Source of the DNA: Rikenellaceae bacterium
GTDB lineage: Bacteria; Bacteroidota; Bacteroidia; Bacteroidales; UBA932
DNA length: 20,811 nt
Direction: 5' to 3'
NCBI GenBank assembly: GCA_900769885.1
Contig: CAAGIG010000043.1
Span: 1-20,811 of the forward strand
Shown here: piece after piece, positions 1 through 6,865 of the stretch
Layout of the letters: each line of letters starts with the position of its first letter
Position numbering within the stretch: position 1 is the first letter of the stretch
Translations under genes and position numbers: made by a program
Notes under the pieces: model-generated
What the model was told of the DNA's origin: nothing
Databases searched by the model: none
Seen by the model: the letters and a program-made list of their open reading frames with translations, nothing else

Positions 1-14
1 CGCTCTTCCGATCT
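1..14. other. Illumina adapter remnant (not genomic)
   Basis: The first 14 bases, CGCTCTTCCGATCT, match the 3' end of the common Illumina adapter/sequencing-primer sequence (the part immediately next to the insert). Genomic sequence therefore probably begins at about position 15. It stayed in the assembly because it sits at the contig end. Any protein translated through bases 1-14 would be artefactual at its N-terminal end. Confidence 0.93.
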
Positions 15-254
15 GAGGAGAACATTCTTACGTTAACCGACGAGACCGAAGAAGACCCCAACAAAATAGAACTTTCAGCACCTGTTTCGAACGAGACAAC
101 TTCTTCAATAAACTTCAGACACATAAATATCAAAGATATAGCAATATACACACCTGATATCAATATTTCAGACTACGAAAATGAATCTGCCCTGTCCCGT
201 AGGGAGAGAGCAAAAAAATTAAGATTAGAAAAGGAGCAAGCAAATGAGCAATAA
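15..254 (+). CDS. C-terminal part of an unidentified protein (5' truncated by contig end)
   Basis: The frame with codons starting at 15 is open for 79 codons and stops at TAA 252-254. The upstream part lies outside the contig. The visible tail begins with an acidic stretch (TDETEEDPNK), has a serine/threonine-rich middle, and ends in a highly charged, probably helical segment (SRRERAKKLRLEKEQ). No catalytic motif or membrane segment is visible and I do not recognise the family. Its last 11 bases overlap the start of gltX in another frame, so the two genes are probably co-transcribed and translationally coupled. That gltX has no intergenic promoter space supports this being a real coding end, not a chance open frame. 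Confidence 0.6.
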   Translation, partial: EENILTLTDETEEDPNKIELSAPVSNETTSSINFRHINIKDIAIYTPDINISDYENESALSRRERAKKLRLEKEQANEQ

Positions 255-1809
255 CAGAAAAGTCAGAGTAAGATTTGCCCCCAGCCCTACAGGGCCTCTT
301 CATATGGGTGGTATGAGAACTGCATTGTACAACTATTTCTTTGCCAAACAACACGGTGGGGATTTTATTCTCCGTATAGAGGACACAGACTCCAACCGCT
401 TTGTTCCCGGAGCAGAAGAATATATCATCCGTTCATTGGCGTGGTGCGGAATTACCCCCGATGAAGGAATTGATGGAAATGGAAAGGTTGTGGAGGAAAA
501 ATCGGACAGACATCCCCACGCACCTTACAGACAATCACAAAGAAAACCTCTTTATCGCCAATACGCAGAAGAATTGGTGGCAAAAGGGTTTGCTTATTAC
601 GCATTTGACACACCTGAAGAGATCGATGCTGTGCGCAAAGAGTGTGAATCTCGCGGAGAGACATTTATCTATGGTCACGCAAACAGACTTTCGTTCAAAA
701 CCTCTCTGACAATGGATGAGGCTGAATGTAAAAGAAGAATTGAAGAGGAGAAACACTGGACCATCCGCTTCAAAAACCCAGAGGACAGAATCGTTAAGAT
801 GAAAGACCTCATTCGCGGGGAAATCGAGATAAATACCGCCACATTGGATGACAAAGTGCTTTGGAAAGCGGCAGACCAGCTTCCTACCTATCACCTTGCA
901 AACATCGTGGACGACCACTTGATGGAGGTTTCACACGTTATCAGAGGTGAGGAATGGCTTCCATCGCTTCCTCTTCACTATATGCTTTATGAAGCATTCG
1001 GATGGCAAGATACCCAACCGGAATTTGCACATTTGTCATTGCTGCTAAAGCCTGACGGAAAAGGAAAATTGAGCAAACGTGACGGAGACCGCCTTGGATT
1101 CCCTGTATTCCCATTGGAATGGATCTCTGCAACAGGCGAAGTTTCAAGAGGTTATCGTGAAGACGGATATTACCCTGAAGCTTTTGTAAACCTGATTGCA
1201 CTACTTGGATGGAATCCCGGAACAGAACAGGAAATTTTCTCATTGGAAGAGTTTGTAAAATGTTTCTCATTGGACAGAGTTGTAAAATCTGGAGCAAGAT
1301 TCAATCCTGACAAAGCAAAATGGTTCAATCAGGAGTACCTTCGCAAGAGAAGCAATAACGAACTTGCACAGGAATTCCTCCCTATTCTTGCAAAGAACGG
1401 CATCGAAAATACAGATGTTGCATTAGTTGAAAAGATTATTGCTTCAGTAAAAGACAGAGCACACTTTGTATCTGATTTCTGGGAACTTACAAACTTCTTC
1501 TTTGTAAGACCTACAGATTATGATGCCACAAGTGTCAAGAAATTCTGGAAAGAGGAGATCATTCCATCTGTCAAAGAGATTTCCGATATGATTGTAACTA
1601 TCGCACCTTTTGAAAAAGAGGTCATAGAAGAACGCATTCACACATTCATCACCGATGGCGGATTGCCTATGGGTAAAATAATGAATGCCCTTCGACTCGC
1701 CATTGTTGGGGCGTCCAAAGGGCCTGGTGTTGCCGATATAATTGCTTTAATCGGTGCCGAAGAATTTAGAACAAGGATTGACAATGCTCTATCGACAATT
1801 AGTCGATAA
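244..1809 (+). CDS. gltX: Glutamyl-tRNA synthetase
   Basis: This class I aminoacyl-tRNA synthetase charges tRNA-Glu with glutamate in the cytoplasm. The 521-residue protein opens with the conserved [10 protein letters not shown] segment (residues 11-20). Its HIGH-like signature is HMGG (20-23), and its KMSKS-like loop is KLSKR (274-278) within [11 protein letters not shown]. The IEDTD motif follows at about 44-48, and [11 protein letters not shown] at about 230-240 is typical of the family. Length is a little above the usual ~470-510. Part of the excess is a charged insertion around residues 76-91, between the DEG and APYRQSQR segments. The ATG at 244 lies inside the end of the upstream gene. 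The 3' end overlaps the convergent queA gene by 11 bases. A discriminating GluRS is most likely, but a nondiscriminating enzyme cannot be excluded; asnS in the window says nothing about Gln-tRNA. Confidence 0.96.
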   Translation: MSNNRKVRVRFAPSPTGPLHMGGMRTALYNYFFAKQHGGDFILRIEDTDSNRFVPGAEEYIIRSLAWCGITPDEGIDGNGKVVEEKSDRHPHAPYRQSQRKPLYRQYAEELVAKGFAYYAFDTPEEIDAVRKECESRGETFIYGHANRLSFKTSLTMDEAECKRRIEEEKHWTIRFKNPEDRIVKMKDLIRGEIEINTATLDDKVLWKAADQLPTYHLANIVDDHLMEVSHVIRGEEWLPSLPLHYMLYEAFGWQDTQPEFAHLSLLLKPDGKGKLSKRDGDRLGFPVFPLEWISATGEVSRGYREDGYYPEAFVNLIALLGWNPGTEQEIFSLEEFVKCFSLDRVVKSGARFNPDKAKWFNQEYLRKRSNNELAQEFLPILAKNGIENTDVALVEKIIASVKDRAHFVSDFWELTNFFFVRPTDYDATSVKKFWKEEIIPSVKEISDMIVTIAPFEKEVIEERIHTFITDGGLPMGKIMNALRLAIVGASKGPGVADIIALIGAEEFRTRIDNALSTISR

Positions 1810-1818
1810 TGAGCATTG
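1782..1818. terminator. Inverted repeat at the gltX/queA convergent junction
   Basis: The arms CAATGCTC-TATCGAC and GTCGATA-AT-GAGCATTG flank a 5-base loop (AATTA) and pair along 15 bp, with a 2-base bulge on the right. The hairpin lies exactly over the overlapping 3' ends of the two convergent genes, so it could act on both transcripts. It lacks a run of T on either side, so it is not a classical intrinsic terminator. It may instead block transcription collision or protect the 3' ends. Confidence 0.5.
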
Positions 1819-2851
1819 CATCTCCATACATTCCGAATTTATATCCTTCATTGAGAGCCTCTTTGTAGGCTCTCATTACATTATCAAAGCCTCCGAATGC
1901 AGCTGCCGACATCAACATTGTTGAACCCGGCATATGGAAATTAGTTACCATTGCATCAGGGATTGAGAATGAATAAGGAGGGAAAATAAATTTGTTTGTC
2001 CAGCCGTCAAAAGGTTTTAGCTGCTTGGTTGTGGTTACAGGAGTCTCAAGGGCTCTGACAACAGTCACACCCACTGCAAAAACCTTTTTGCCGTTTATTT
2101 TTGCTTTATTGATATGCTCTGCAGATTCTTCTGTGATAGTTACTCTCTCTGAATCGATTTTGTGCTTTGACAAATCCTCCACATCGACTGTGCGGAAATG
2201 GCCAAGACCCATATGCAGAGTGATGAATTCTGTTTCAATGTCCTCAATTTCCATCCTCTTGAACACCTCTCTGCTGAAGTGAAGACCTGCTGCAGGAGAA
2301 GCCACAGCTCCTTCCTCTTTTGCAAAGATTGTCTGGAACCTTTCATTATCAATTGGTTCCACATTTGGACGAACATAACGGGGAAGAGGAATTTCACCCA
2401 TTGAATAAAGTGTAGCCTTGAACTCTTCGTATGGTCCATCATAGAGGAATCTCAATGTTCTTCCGCGGGAAGTGGTATTGTCAATCACTTCAGCCACCAA
2501 AGAGTCATTTTCACCGAAATAAAGTTTGTTTCCAATTCTTATCTTACGGGCAGGGTCTACAAGAACATCCCAAAGTCTTTGGTCACGGTTCAATTCTCTA
2601 AGGAGGAAAACCTCAATCTCAGCACCTGTCTTTTCTTTGTTACCTTTAAGACGTGCAGGAAAAACTTTGGTATCATTGAAAACAAAAATATCTCCGGGAC
2701 TACAGTATTGGGTAATCTCTTTGAAAATCTTATGTTCAATCTCTCCGGTTTTTCTGTGAAGAACCAATAAACGCGACTCATCCCTGTACTCTGCAGGGTA
2801 TTTTGCTATCTGATCAATTGTCAGAGGATAATTAAATTGTGAAAGTTTCAT
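1799..2851 (-). CDS. queA: S-adenosylmethionine:tRNA ribosyltransferase-isomerase (QueA)
   Basis: QueA transfers and rearranges the ribosyl group of S-adenosylmethionine onto preQ1 in tRNA to make epoxyqueuosine, the penultimate step of queuosine synthesis at the wobble position of GUN anticodons. The 350-residue protein has the family blocks in order: [11 protein letters not shown] (58-68), GEIPLPRYV (152-160), [13 protein letters not shown] (181-193), TVVRALET (263-270), [11 protein letters not shown] (304-314) and the C-terminal YGDAMLI (342-348). Length matches the family (about 340-356). It is the last gene of the leftward rpiB-truB-queA operon, 23 bp after truB. The truB-queA neighbourhood is common in Bacteroidetes and groups two tRNA modification enzymes. 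Its stop overlaps the end of gltX. Confidence 0.95.
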   Translation of the reverse strand: MKLSQFNYPLTIDQIAKYPAEYRDESRLLVLHRKTGEIEHKIFKEITQYCSPGDIFVFNDTKVFPARLKGNKEKTGAEIEVFLLRELNRDQRLWDVLVDPARKIRIGNKLYFGENDSLVAEVIDNTTSRGRTLRFLYDGPYEEFKATLYSMGEIPLPRYVRPNVEPIDNERFQTIFAKEEGAVASPAAGLHFSREVFKRMEIEDIETEFITLHMGLGHFRTVDVEDLSKHKIDSERVTITEESAEHINKAKINGKKVFAVGVTVVRALETPVTTTKQLKPFDGWTNKFIFPPYSFSIPDAMVTNFHMPGSTMLMSAAAFGGFDNVMRAYKEALNEGYKFGMYGDAMLIID

Positions 2852-2874
2852 ACAAAAATTATACGAATAACCTT

Positions 2875-3624
2875 TTAAAAAGTTTCATTTTGTCTGAACA
2901 AAGTTGATACCTGGTCCATACTCAACGCATTGCCGATAGAGAAAGAACCCGAAGAACTTCTCTGCAATGCGGTAAGATAAGCACCACTGCCCAGTGCAAT
3001 ACCCAAATCTCGCGCAATGGCTCTGATATAAGTTCCCTTGCTACACTTTACAGAAATGGTAAGGACAGGTGCCTCATAACTTATCAACTCCATTTCATAA
3101 ATCTCTATTCTCGCAGTTTTAAGTTCAACATCTTCTCCCGAACGAGCTTTCTCATAAGCCCTCACCCCATCAATATATTTGGCTGAATAGATTGGGGGAA
3201 GCTGGTCCTGAACGCCTATAAAACCATCTATGGCATTCTGAATCATCTCCCTGGTAATATGCTCATAAGGATAAGTGGCATCTATCTCCTTCTCTTTGTC
3301 AAAAGAGGGAGTAGTCGCCCCAAAGGTAACCTCTGCGATATACGATTTTGGTTGTTGTTGCAAAAATTCTGCCGACTTGGTAGCTTTTCCGACACACACT
3401 GCCAACACCCCTGTTGCCAACGGGTCCAGAGTACCGGCGTGCCCAACTTTCAGATTTTTAAGTTTGTACTTCCTCTGAAGAGAAAACTTAACCTTACGGA
3501 CAGCATCCGCAGATGTCCATTCGTAAGGTTTGTCAAGTACAATTACATATCCGTCAGGATGCTCTGATGGGCGGGGATCAAAGGAAGTATAATTATCCTT
3601 CCCTACTACACTGAACTGCCCCAT
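2875..3624 (-). CDS. truB: tRNA pseudouridine-55 synthase
   Basis: TruB isomerises uridine 55 in the T-loop of tRNAs to pseudouridine. The catalytic signature [12 protein letters not shown] is at residues 61-72, with the nucleophilic aspartate at D67. [10 protein letters not shown] (31-40) is the usual N-terminal lead-in, [21 protein letters not shown] lies mid-protein, and [16 protein letters not shown] is the conserved late motif. At 249 residues it is shorter than the E. coli enzyme (about 314) and lacks a clear C-terminal PUA-like domain, as is common for Bacteroidetes TruB. It begins 3 bp after the rpiB stop and precedes queA by 23 bp, so all three are one transcription unit. Confidence 0.95.
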   Translation of the reverse strand: MGQFSVVGKDNYTSFDPRPSEHPDGYVIVLDKPYEWTSADAVRKVKFSLQRKYKLKNLKVGHAGTLDPLATGVLAVCVGKATKSAEFLQQQPKSYIAEVTFGATTPSFDKEKEIDATYPYEHITREMIQNAIDGFIGVQDQLPPIYSAKYIDGVRAYEKARSGEDVELKTARIEIYEMELISYEAPVLTISVKCSKGTYIRAIARDLGIALGSGAYLTALQRSSSGSFSIGNALSMDQVSTLFRQNETF

Positions 3625-3627
3625 CTG

Positions 3628-4056
3628 CTATTTGCAAGCAATTTTCTCAACCCTTCTTTGGTGTCTTCCACCTTCAAAGGTCGCATCAATATAAGAACGG
3701 ACAATATTTTTAGCCTCTTCCAAAGAGATAAATCTTGCAGGCAAAGAGAGGATATTGGCATTGTTATGTTGTTTTGCCAACGCTGCAAGCTCACTATTCC
3801 AGCACAAAGCTGCTCTGATTTGCTGATGTTTGTTCAAAGTCATACTGATTCCGTTTCCTGAACCGCAAAGGGCAATACCGAATTCACACTCGCCACTTTC
3901 AACACTATTTGCCAAGGGGTGAGCCACATCGGGATAATCCATACTCTCTTCAGAATTTGTACCGAAATCTTTAACTTGATAACCTTGTTCGCTTAGAAAA
4001 ACTTTCAATTCCTCTTTCATTTGGTAACCTGCGTGGTCACATGCTATTCCTATCAT
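3628..4056 (-). CDS. rpiB: Ribose 5-phosphate isomerase B
   Basis: RpiB interconverts ribose 5-phosphate and ribulose 5-phosphate in the pentose phosphate pathway. From the ATG at 4056 the protein has 142 residues, the family length, and starts MIGIACDHAGY. D7 and H8 are the usual substrate-binding pair. CGSGNG (64-69) carries the catalytic cysteine C64, H97-NNANIL contains the conserved asparagine region, and FEGGRHQRRV (127-136) is the family tail. A longer frame from a TTG at 4086 is unlikely, because that codon lies inside a predicted -7 promoter box. The gene is first in the leftward operon with truB and queA. Related enzymes isomerise galactose- or allose-phosphates, but a lone 142-residue protein with this Cys motif fits RpiB best. 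Confidence 0.93.
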   Translation of the reverse strand: MIGIACDHAGYQMKEELKVFLSEQGYQVKDFGTNSEESMDYPDVAHPLANSVESGECEFGIALCGSGNGISMTLNKHQQIRAALCWNSELAALAKQHNNANILSLPARFISLEEAKNIVRSYIDATFEGGRHQRRVEKIACK

Positions 4057-4083
4057 AATTTCAATGGGTTTAAATACGGGAGG

Positions 4084-4091
4084 CAAAATTA
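4084..4091 (-). promoter_or_regulatory. Candidate -7 box for rpiB-truB-queA
   Basis: On the minus strand the bases read TAATTTTG, a full match to the Bacteroidetes -7 consensus TAnnTTTG. By family spacing, transcription would start near 4080, giving a leader of about 24 nt before the rpiB ATG. No good -33 TTTG is visible 19-21 bp upstream, so the call rests on the -7 box alone. Confidence 0.45.
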
Positions 4092-4102
4092 GAAAATTTG
4101 GT

Positions 4103-4110
4103 TATATTTG
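4103..4110 (+). promoter_or_regulatory. Candidate -7 box for the galE operon
   Basis: TATATTTG fully matches TAnnTTTG. Predicted transcription start is near 4114, about 15 nt ahead of the galE ATG at 4129. The box contains the alternative TTG codon at 4108, which argues that TTG is not the start of translation. No clear -33 element is visible. The box lies only 11 bp from the opposing box for rpiB, making a compact divergent promoter. Confidence 0.45.
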
Positions 4111-4128
4111 CCTTATAAACTTAAAAAA

Positions 4129-5172
4129 ATGAGCAATAAAGGGAGAGTTCTGGTTACCGGTGCGACAGGTTACATCGGTTCCCACACAATAGTCGAACTA
4201 ATCGGCGCAGGATATGAGGTGGTCGGAGTTGACAATTTCCATAACTCGTCACCATCCGTACTCAAATCTATTGAACAAATTGTAGGAAAACCAATACCTT
4301 TCATCGAACTAGACTGCAGCGACAAGAAAGACTTCGAAAGGGTATTTGAGCAATATCCTGACATTACATCAGCAATCCATTTTGCTGCATACAAAGCTGT
4401 AGGAGAGAGTGTTTCAAAACCGATAGACTATTTCAGAAACAATCTTCAATCATTGATAAACCTTATAGAACTGTCGTTTGAAAAAACTGGAAAAGGGGCA
4501 ATAGTATTCTCCTCTTCCTGCACAGTTTATGGAGAACCAGACCCCGAAAACCTCCCCATCAGGGAAGATGCTCCTGTCAAAGAGGCAACCTCCCCTTACG
4601 GAAGGACAAAACAGATGTGCGAAGAGATTCTGAAAGACAGCACAAAGGCTTACCCCTGGCTTAAAGCCATAGCTTTGCGATATTTCAATCCCATCGGGGC
4701 ACACCCCTCTGCCATCATAGGAGAGATGCCCACAGGAGTTCCTCAAAATCTGGTCCCTTTCATCACCCAGACCGCCGCAGGATTGAGAAATGAATTGAAA
4801 ATCTGGGGAAACGACTACGACACCCCCGACGGAACCTGCATCAGAGACTACATTTATGTATGCGACCTTGCCAAAGCCCACGTTGCAGCGGTCAACAGGC
4901 TTATGAATTGCACCGACAGCGATAATTTTGAAATATTCAATGTAGGAACAGGGAGAGGATTATCTGTCCTTGAACTTGTGAAATGTTTTATCAAAACCAC
5001 ATCGGTAGAACTTCCATACTCTTTTGCACAACGGAGAGAAGGGGACATTGTAAAAGTTTGGGCAGACCCCACAAAAGCGAATCAAGTGCTTGGATGGAAA
5101 GGGGAAACCCCCATTGAGGAGATACTCCTTTCTGCCTGGAACTGGGAGAAAAAAGTGAGAGGAATTGAATAA
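4129..5172 (+). CDS. galE: UDP-glucose 4-epimerase
   Basis: GalE interconverts UDP-glucose and UDP-galactose using bound NAD, feeding galactose use and surface polysaccharide synthesis. The 347-residue short-chain dehydrogenase-type protein has the Rossmann glycine motif GATGYIG at 11-17. It also has the catalytic serine S130 in FSSSCTVYGE, the Y157xxxK161 pair in SPYGRTK, and ALRYFNPIGAHPS, typical of GalE. The ATG at 4129 is chosen over a TTG at 4108 because it places GATGYIG at the usual distance and the TTG lies within the predicted -7 box. The stop TAA overlaps the next start (TAATG), so galE is translationally coupled to the sigma-like gene. Epimerases acting on UDP-GlcNAc are similar, but the motif set and length fit GalE best. 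Confidence 0.93.
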   Translation: MSNKGRVLVTGATGYIGSHTIVELIGAGYEVVGVDNFHNSSPSVLKSIEQIVGKPIPFIELDCSDKKDFERVFEQYPDITSAIHFAAYKAVGESVSKPIDYFRNNLQSLINLIELSFEKTGKGAIVFSSSCTVYGEPDPENLPIREDAPVKEATSPYGRTKQMCEEILKDSTKAYPWLKAIALRYFNPIGAHPSAIIGEMPTGVPQNLVPFITQTAAGLRNELKIWGNDYDTPDGTCIRDYIYVCDLAKAHVAAVNRLMNCTDSDNFEIFNVGTGRGLSVLELVKCFIKTTSVELPYSFAQRREGDIVKVWADPTKANQVLGWKGETPIEEILLSAWNWEKKVRGIE

Positions 5173-6335
5173 TGGGATACAAAAACATCATTGAGATACT
5201 TACCAAAGATTGCGAGAGGTACCGTTTGTCAGAAATGGGTTTTATTGATTTGGACAAAATTGAAGATGAAGCCAAATCGATTCTTTCAAAACAGCCCAAT
5301 GACAATGGAGAGTCTTTCAGTCAATGGAAACAGAGAACCTTCAGAGAATATTACAGAGAGAAAGGTTTCAGCAATTTCTGCAGAGAGCATATCAACGACC
5401 CGAGATTTGAAAAGATGATATTCTCACTGCTGAAAACCCACCTTGCACATATCAGAAAAGAGAATGGAATTACCGAGGTCGACAAATATCTGGCCCCCGA
5501 CAACGATTCCATTTCATACGGATTGTCAAAAGAGTATTTTGAGGAGATTTACACACTGAATATCAATCCATTCACAATTTTTGGAAATCCTGCAGAACTT
5601 GAACAATGGTGCAAAGAGACCATCTCCCGCCATTTCCCTGTCGAGCACGACACGATTATAGAAAAAATGGAATCCAACGACCGTTTCATTTGGGAAAAAT
5701 TCTATATCAAGTTAAAGGGGATAGCGGCTGCCATCTGTTACCAAATGGCTAAAACTCAGGGAGAAAACAACACTCACGATTTGTGGAGCGACACTTGTCT
5801 GACTATCAACAAGGCTGTCACAACCGGTATTATGACTCCCCCGATCACTGCAAAATCGATAATTTCGTATGCAGTGGGAATCATCAAGAACAAAAACAGA
5901 GAGGGATTTCGCAGGGCAAAAGAGACTCCAATCCAAATAGATTCGGTACAACACAGAATTGAAGAAGAGAACATTGACAATTTTTTCGACAATCCCATCA
6001 CATTGCCTGAAAATTTTCCGTCACATTCTTTCAGATTCTCCAATTATATTGACACCACCGATCACGATTCGGTAAAAGGATATTTCATCGTCATTCTGTA
6101 CAACAAGAAACATCCATTGCACTCAAAGTTGATCGAAGGTGTCGAAGATAAGGTCCAAAAACTTTTTCTCCACTACATAGACAACCTCTCTTACGAACAG
6201 ATTGTCACAAAATACCACGGAGAACAAAAAGGGCTCGATTTGATAAGACACACAGCACAACTACGTCAGGAGATCAAGCGAGTTAAAGAGACCTTACTTA
6301 AGAGGTATCACAAATTACTAAAAGAAAACTTATGA
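5172..6335 (+). CDS. Sigma-70/ECF-like regulator with long N-terminal extension
   Basis: I infer a divergent extracytoplasmic-function-type sigma factor that would direct RNA polymerase to a dedicated set of promoters. Residues about 171-250 (WEKFYIKLKGIAAAICYQMA... through KNKNREGFRRAKE) resemble sigma region 2, with the aromatic/basic spacing of its core-binding and -10-binding helices. Residues about 325-386 (QKLFLHYIDNLSYEQIV... ending in a basic helix) resemble region 4, the -35-binding helix-turn-helix with its LSYEQI entry. The first ~165 residues have no counterpart in ordinary ECF factors (about 160-200 residues in all) and contain charged helices and many aromatics. The strongest support is the next gene, which overlaps by 4 bases and encodes a zinc anti-sigma-like protein. 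Similarity is weak, so another helix-turn-helix protein remains possible. It starts on the A of the galE stop codon. Confidence 0.6.
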   Translation: MGYKNIIEILTKDCERYRLSEMGFIDLDKIEDEAKSILSKQPNDNGESFSQWKQRTFREYYREKGFSNFCREHINDPRFEKMIFSLLKTHLAHIRKENGITEVDKYLAPDNDSISYGLSKEYFEEIYTLNINPFTIFGNPAELEQWCKETISRHFPVEHDTIIEKMESNDRFIWEKFYIKLKGIAAAICYQMAKTQGENNTHDLWSDTCLTINKAVTTGIMTPPITAKSIISYAVGIIKNKNREGFRRAKETPIQIDSVQHRIEEENIDNFFDNPITLPENFPSHSFRFSNYIDTTDHDSVKGYFIVILYNKKHPLHSKLIEGVEDKVQKLFLHYIDNLSYEQIVTKYHGEQKGLDLIRHTAQLRQEIKRVKETLLKRYHKLLKENL

Positions 6336-6772
6336 GAACGGACCATTTGAGCTTAGAACATCTTAGCAGGTATCTTTCAAACAAACTCTCTGATCGGGAG
6401 CAAGATGAGGTACAGGAGCATTTGCAACAATGCCCGCAATGCCGCAAAAAACTGAAAGAGATGCGAGCACTTCACTCCGGATTTTTTGCAGAAGAGAAAA
6501 AAGAGGAACTTCACAAAAAGAGATTCTCTTACGGTCTCTATATCAAGGTGGCAGCATCGTTAGTTCTCCTTGTGGGATTGTCTCTGTTCCTACATAACAC
6601 AACACACAAAGATACTGGAGCCCTCACTCCACATATACCACAGCAGAGAGAATTGACAAATCCTGTATTTTCAACAGATTCTATTTCCAAAAAAGATACG
6701 ACCCATCTTATCCGCAAGAAGATAATATACAATGAAAAGGATCACCACTTCGATTTGAGAAAAAAGAAGTAA
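6332..6772 (+). CDS. Zinc-finger anti-sigma-like membrane protein
   Basis: This 146-residue protein has an N-terminal cytoplasmic domain with the H-x3-C-x2-C motif of zinc anti-sigma domains (H30, C34, C37 in HLQQCPQC), preceded by a helix LSLEHLSRYLSNKLS. One membrane segment follows at about 70-88 (YIKVAASLVLLVGLSLFLH). A short basic and serine/threonine-rich tail of about 57 residues follows and would lie in the periplasm. The layout is that of a membrane-bound anti-sigma factor that holds its partner inactive until a signal arrives. The tail has no recognisable sensory domain. It overlaps the sigma-like gene by ATGA, which favours production in fixed ratio. A strong terminator follows. 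The zinc motif and topology are seen; the anti-sigma role is inferred from them and the neighbour. Confidence 0.72.
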   Translation: MRTDHLSLEHLSRYLSNKLSDREQDEVQEHLQQCPQCRKKLKEMRALHSGFFAEEKKEELHKKRFSYGLYIKVAASLVLLVGLSLFLHNTTHKDTGALTPHIPQQRELTNPVFSTDSISKKDTTHLIRKKIIYNEKDHHFDLRKKK

Positions 6773-6794
6773 TTCTACATTTTGGGGAAAATTT

Positions 6795-6823
6795 AAAAAC
6801 GGAGAAATCTCACTCCGTTTTTT
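6795..6823 (+). terminator. Intrinsic terminator after the galE-sigma-anti-sigma operon
   Basis: AAAAACGGAG and CTCCGTTTTT pair perfectly over 10 bp around an 8-base loop, followed by a six-T run. The stem has a short GC core flanked by A/T, the usual form of a rho-independent terminator. It begins 22 bp after the anti-sigma stop and separates this operon from dprA. Confidence 0.88.
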
Positions 6824-6853
6824 CTATTTTCAGGAGCGACTGGAGGTATAATC

Positions 6854-6861
6854 TAGATTTG
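6854..6861 (+). promoter_or_regulatory. Candidate -7 box for dprA-tatD-ansA
   Basis: TAGATTTG matches TAnnTTTG. The usual geometry puts transcription start at about 6865, one base before the dprA ATG, implying an almost leaderless message. A T-rich stretch at 6827-6830 is a poor -33 candidate at slightly long spacing. Confidence 0.35.
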
Positions 6862-6865
6862 CAGA

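Noticed and set aside
535..918. 127-codon open frame antisense to gltX
   Set aside because: Fully inside a well-supported gene, cysteine/phenylalanine-rich with no motif; a shadow frame.
4057..4086. Longer rpiB start at TTG (minus strand, 4086)
   Set aside because: It overlaps the predicted -7 box and adds residues not typical of RpiB; ATG at 4056 gives the family length and N-terminus.
4108..4128. Longer galE start at TTG 4108
   Set aside because: The codon lies inside the predicted -7 box, and the ATG at 4129 gives the normal distance to the glycine motif.
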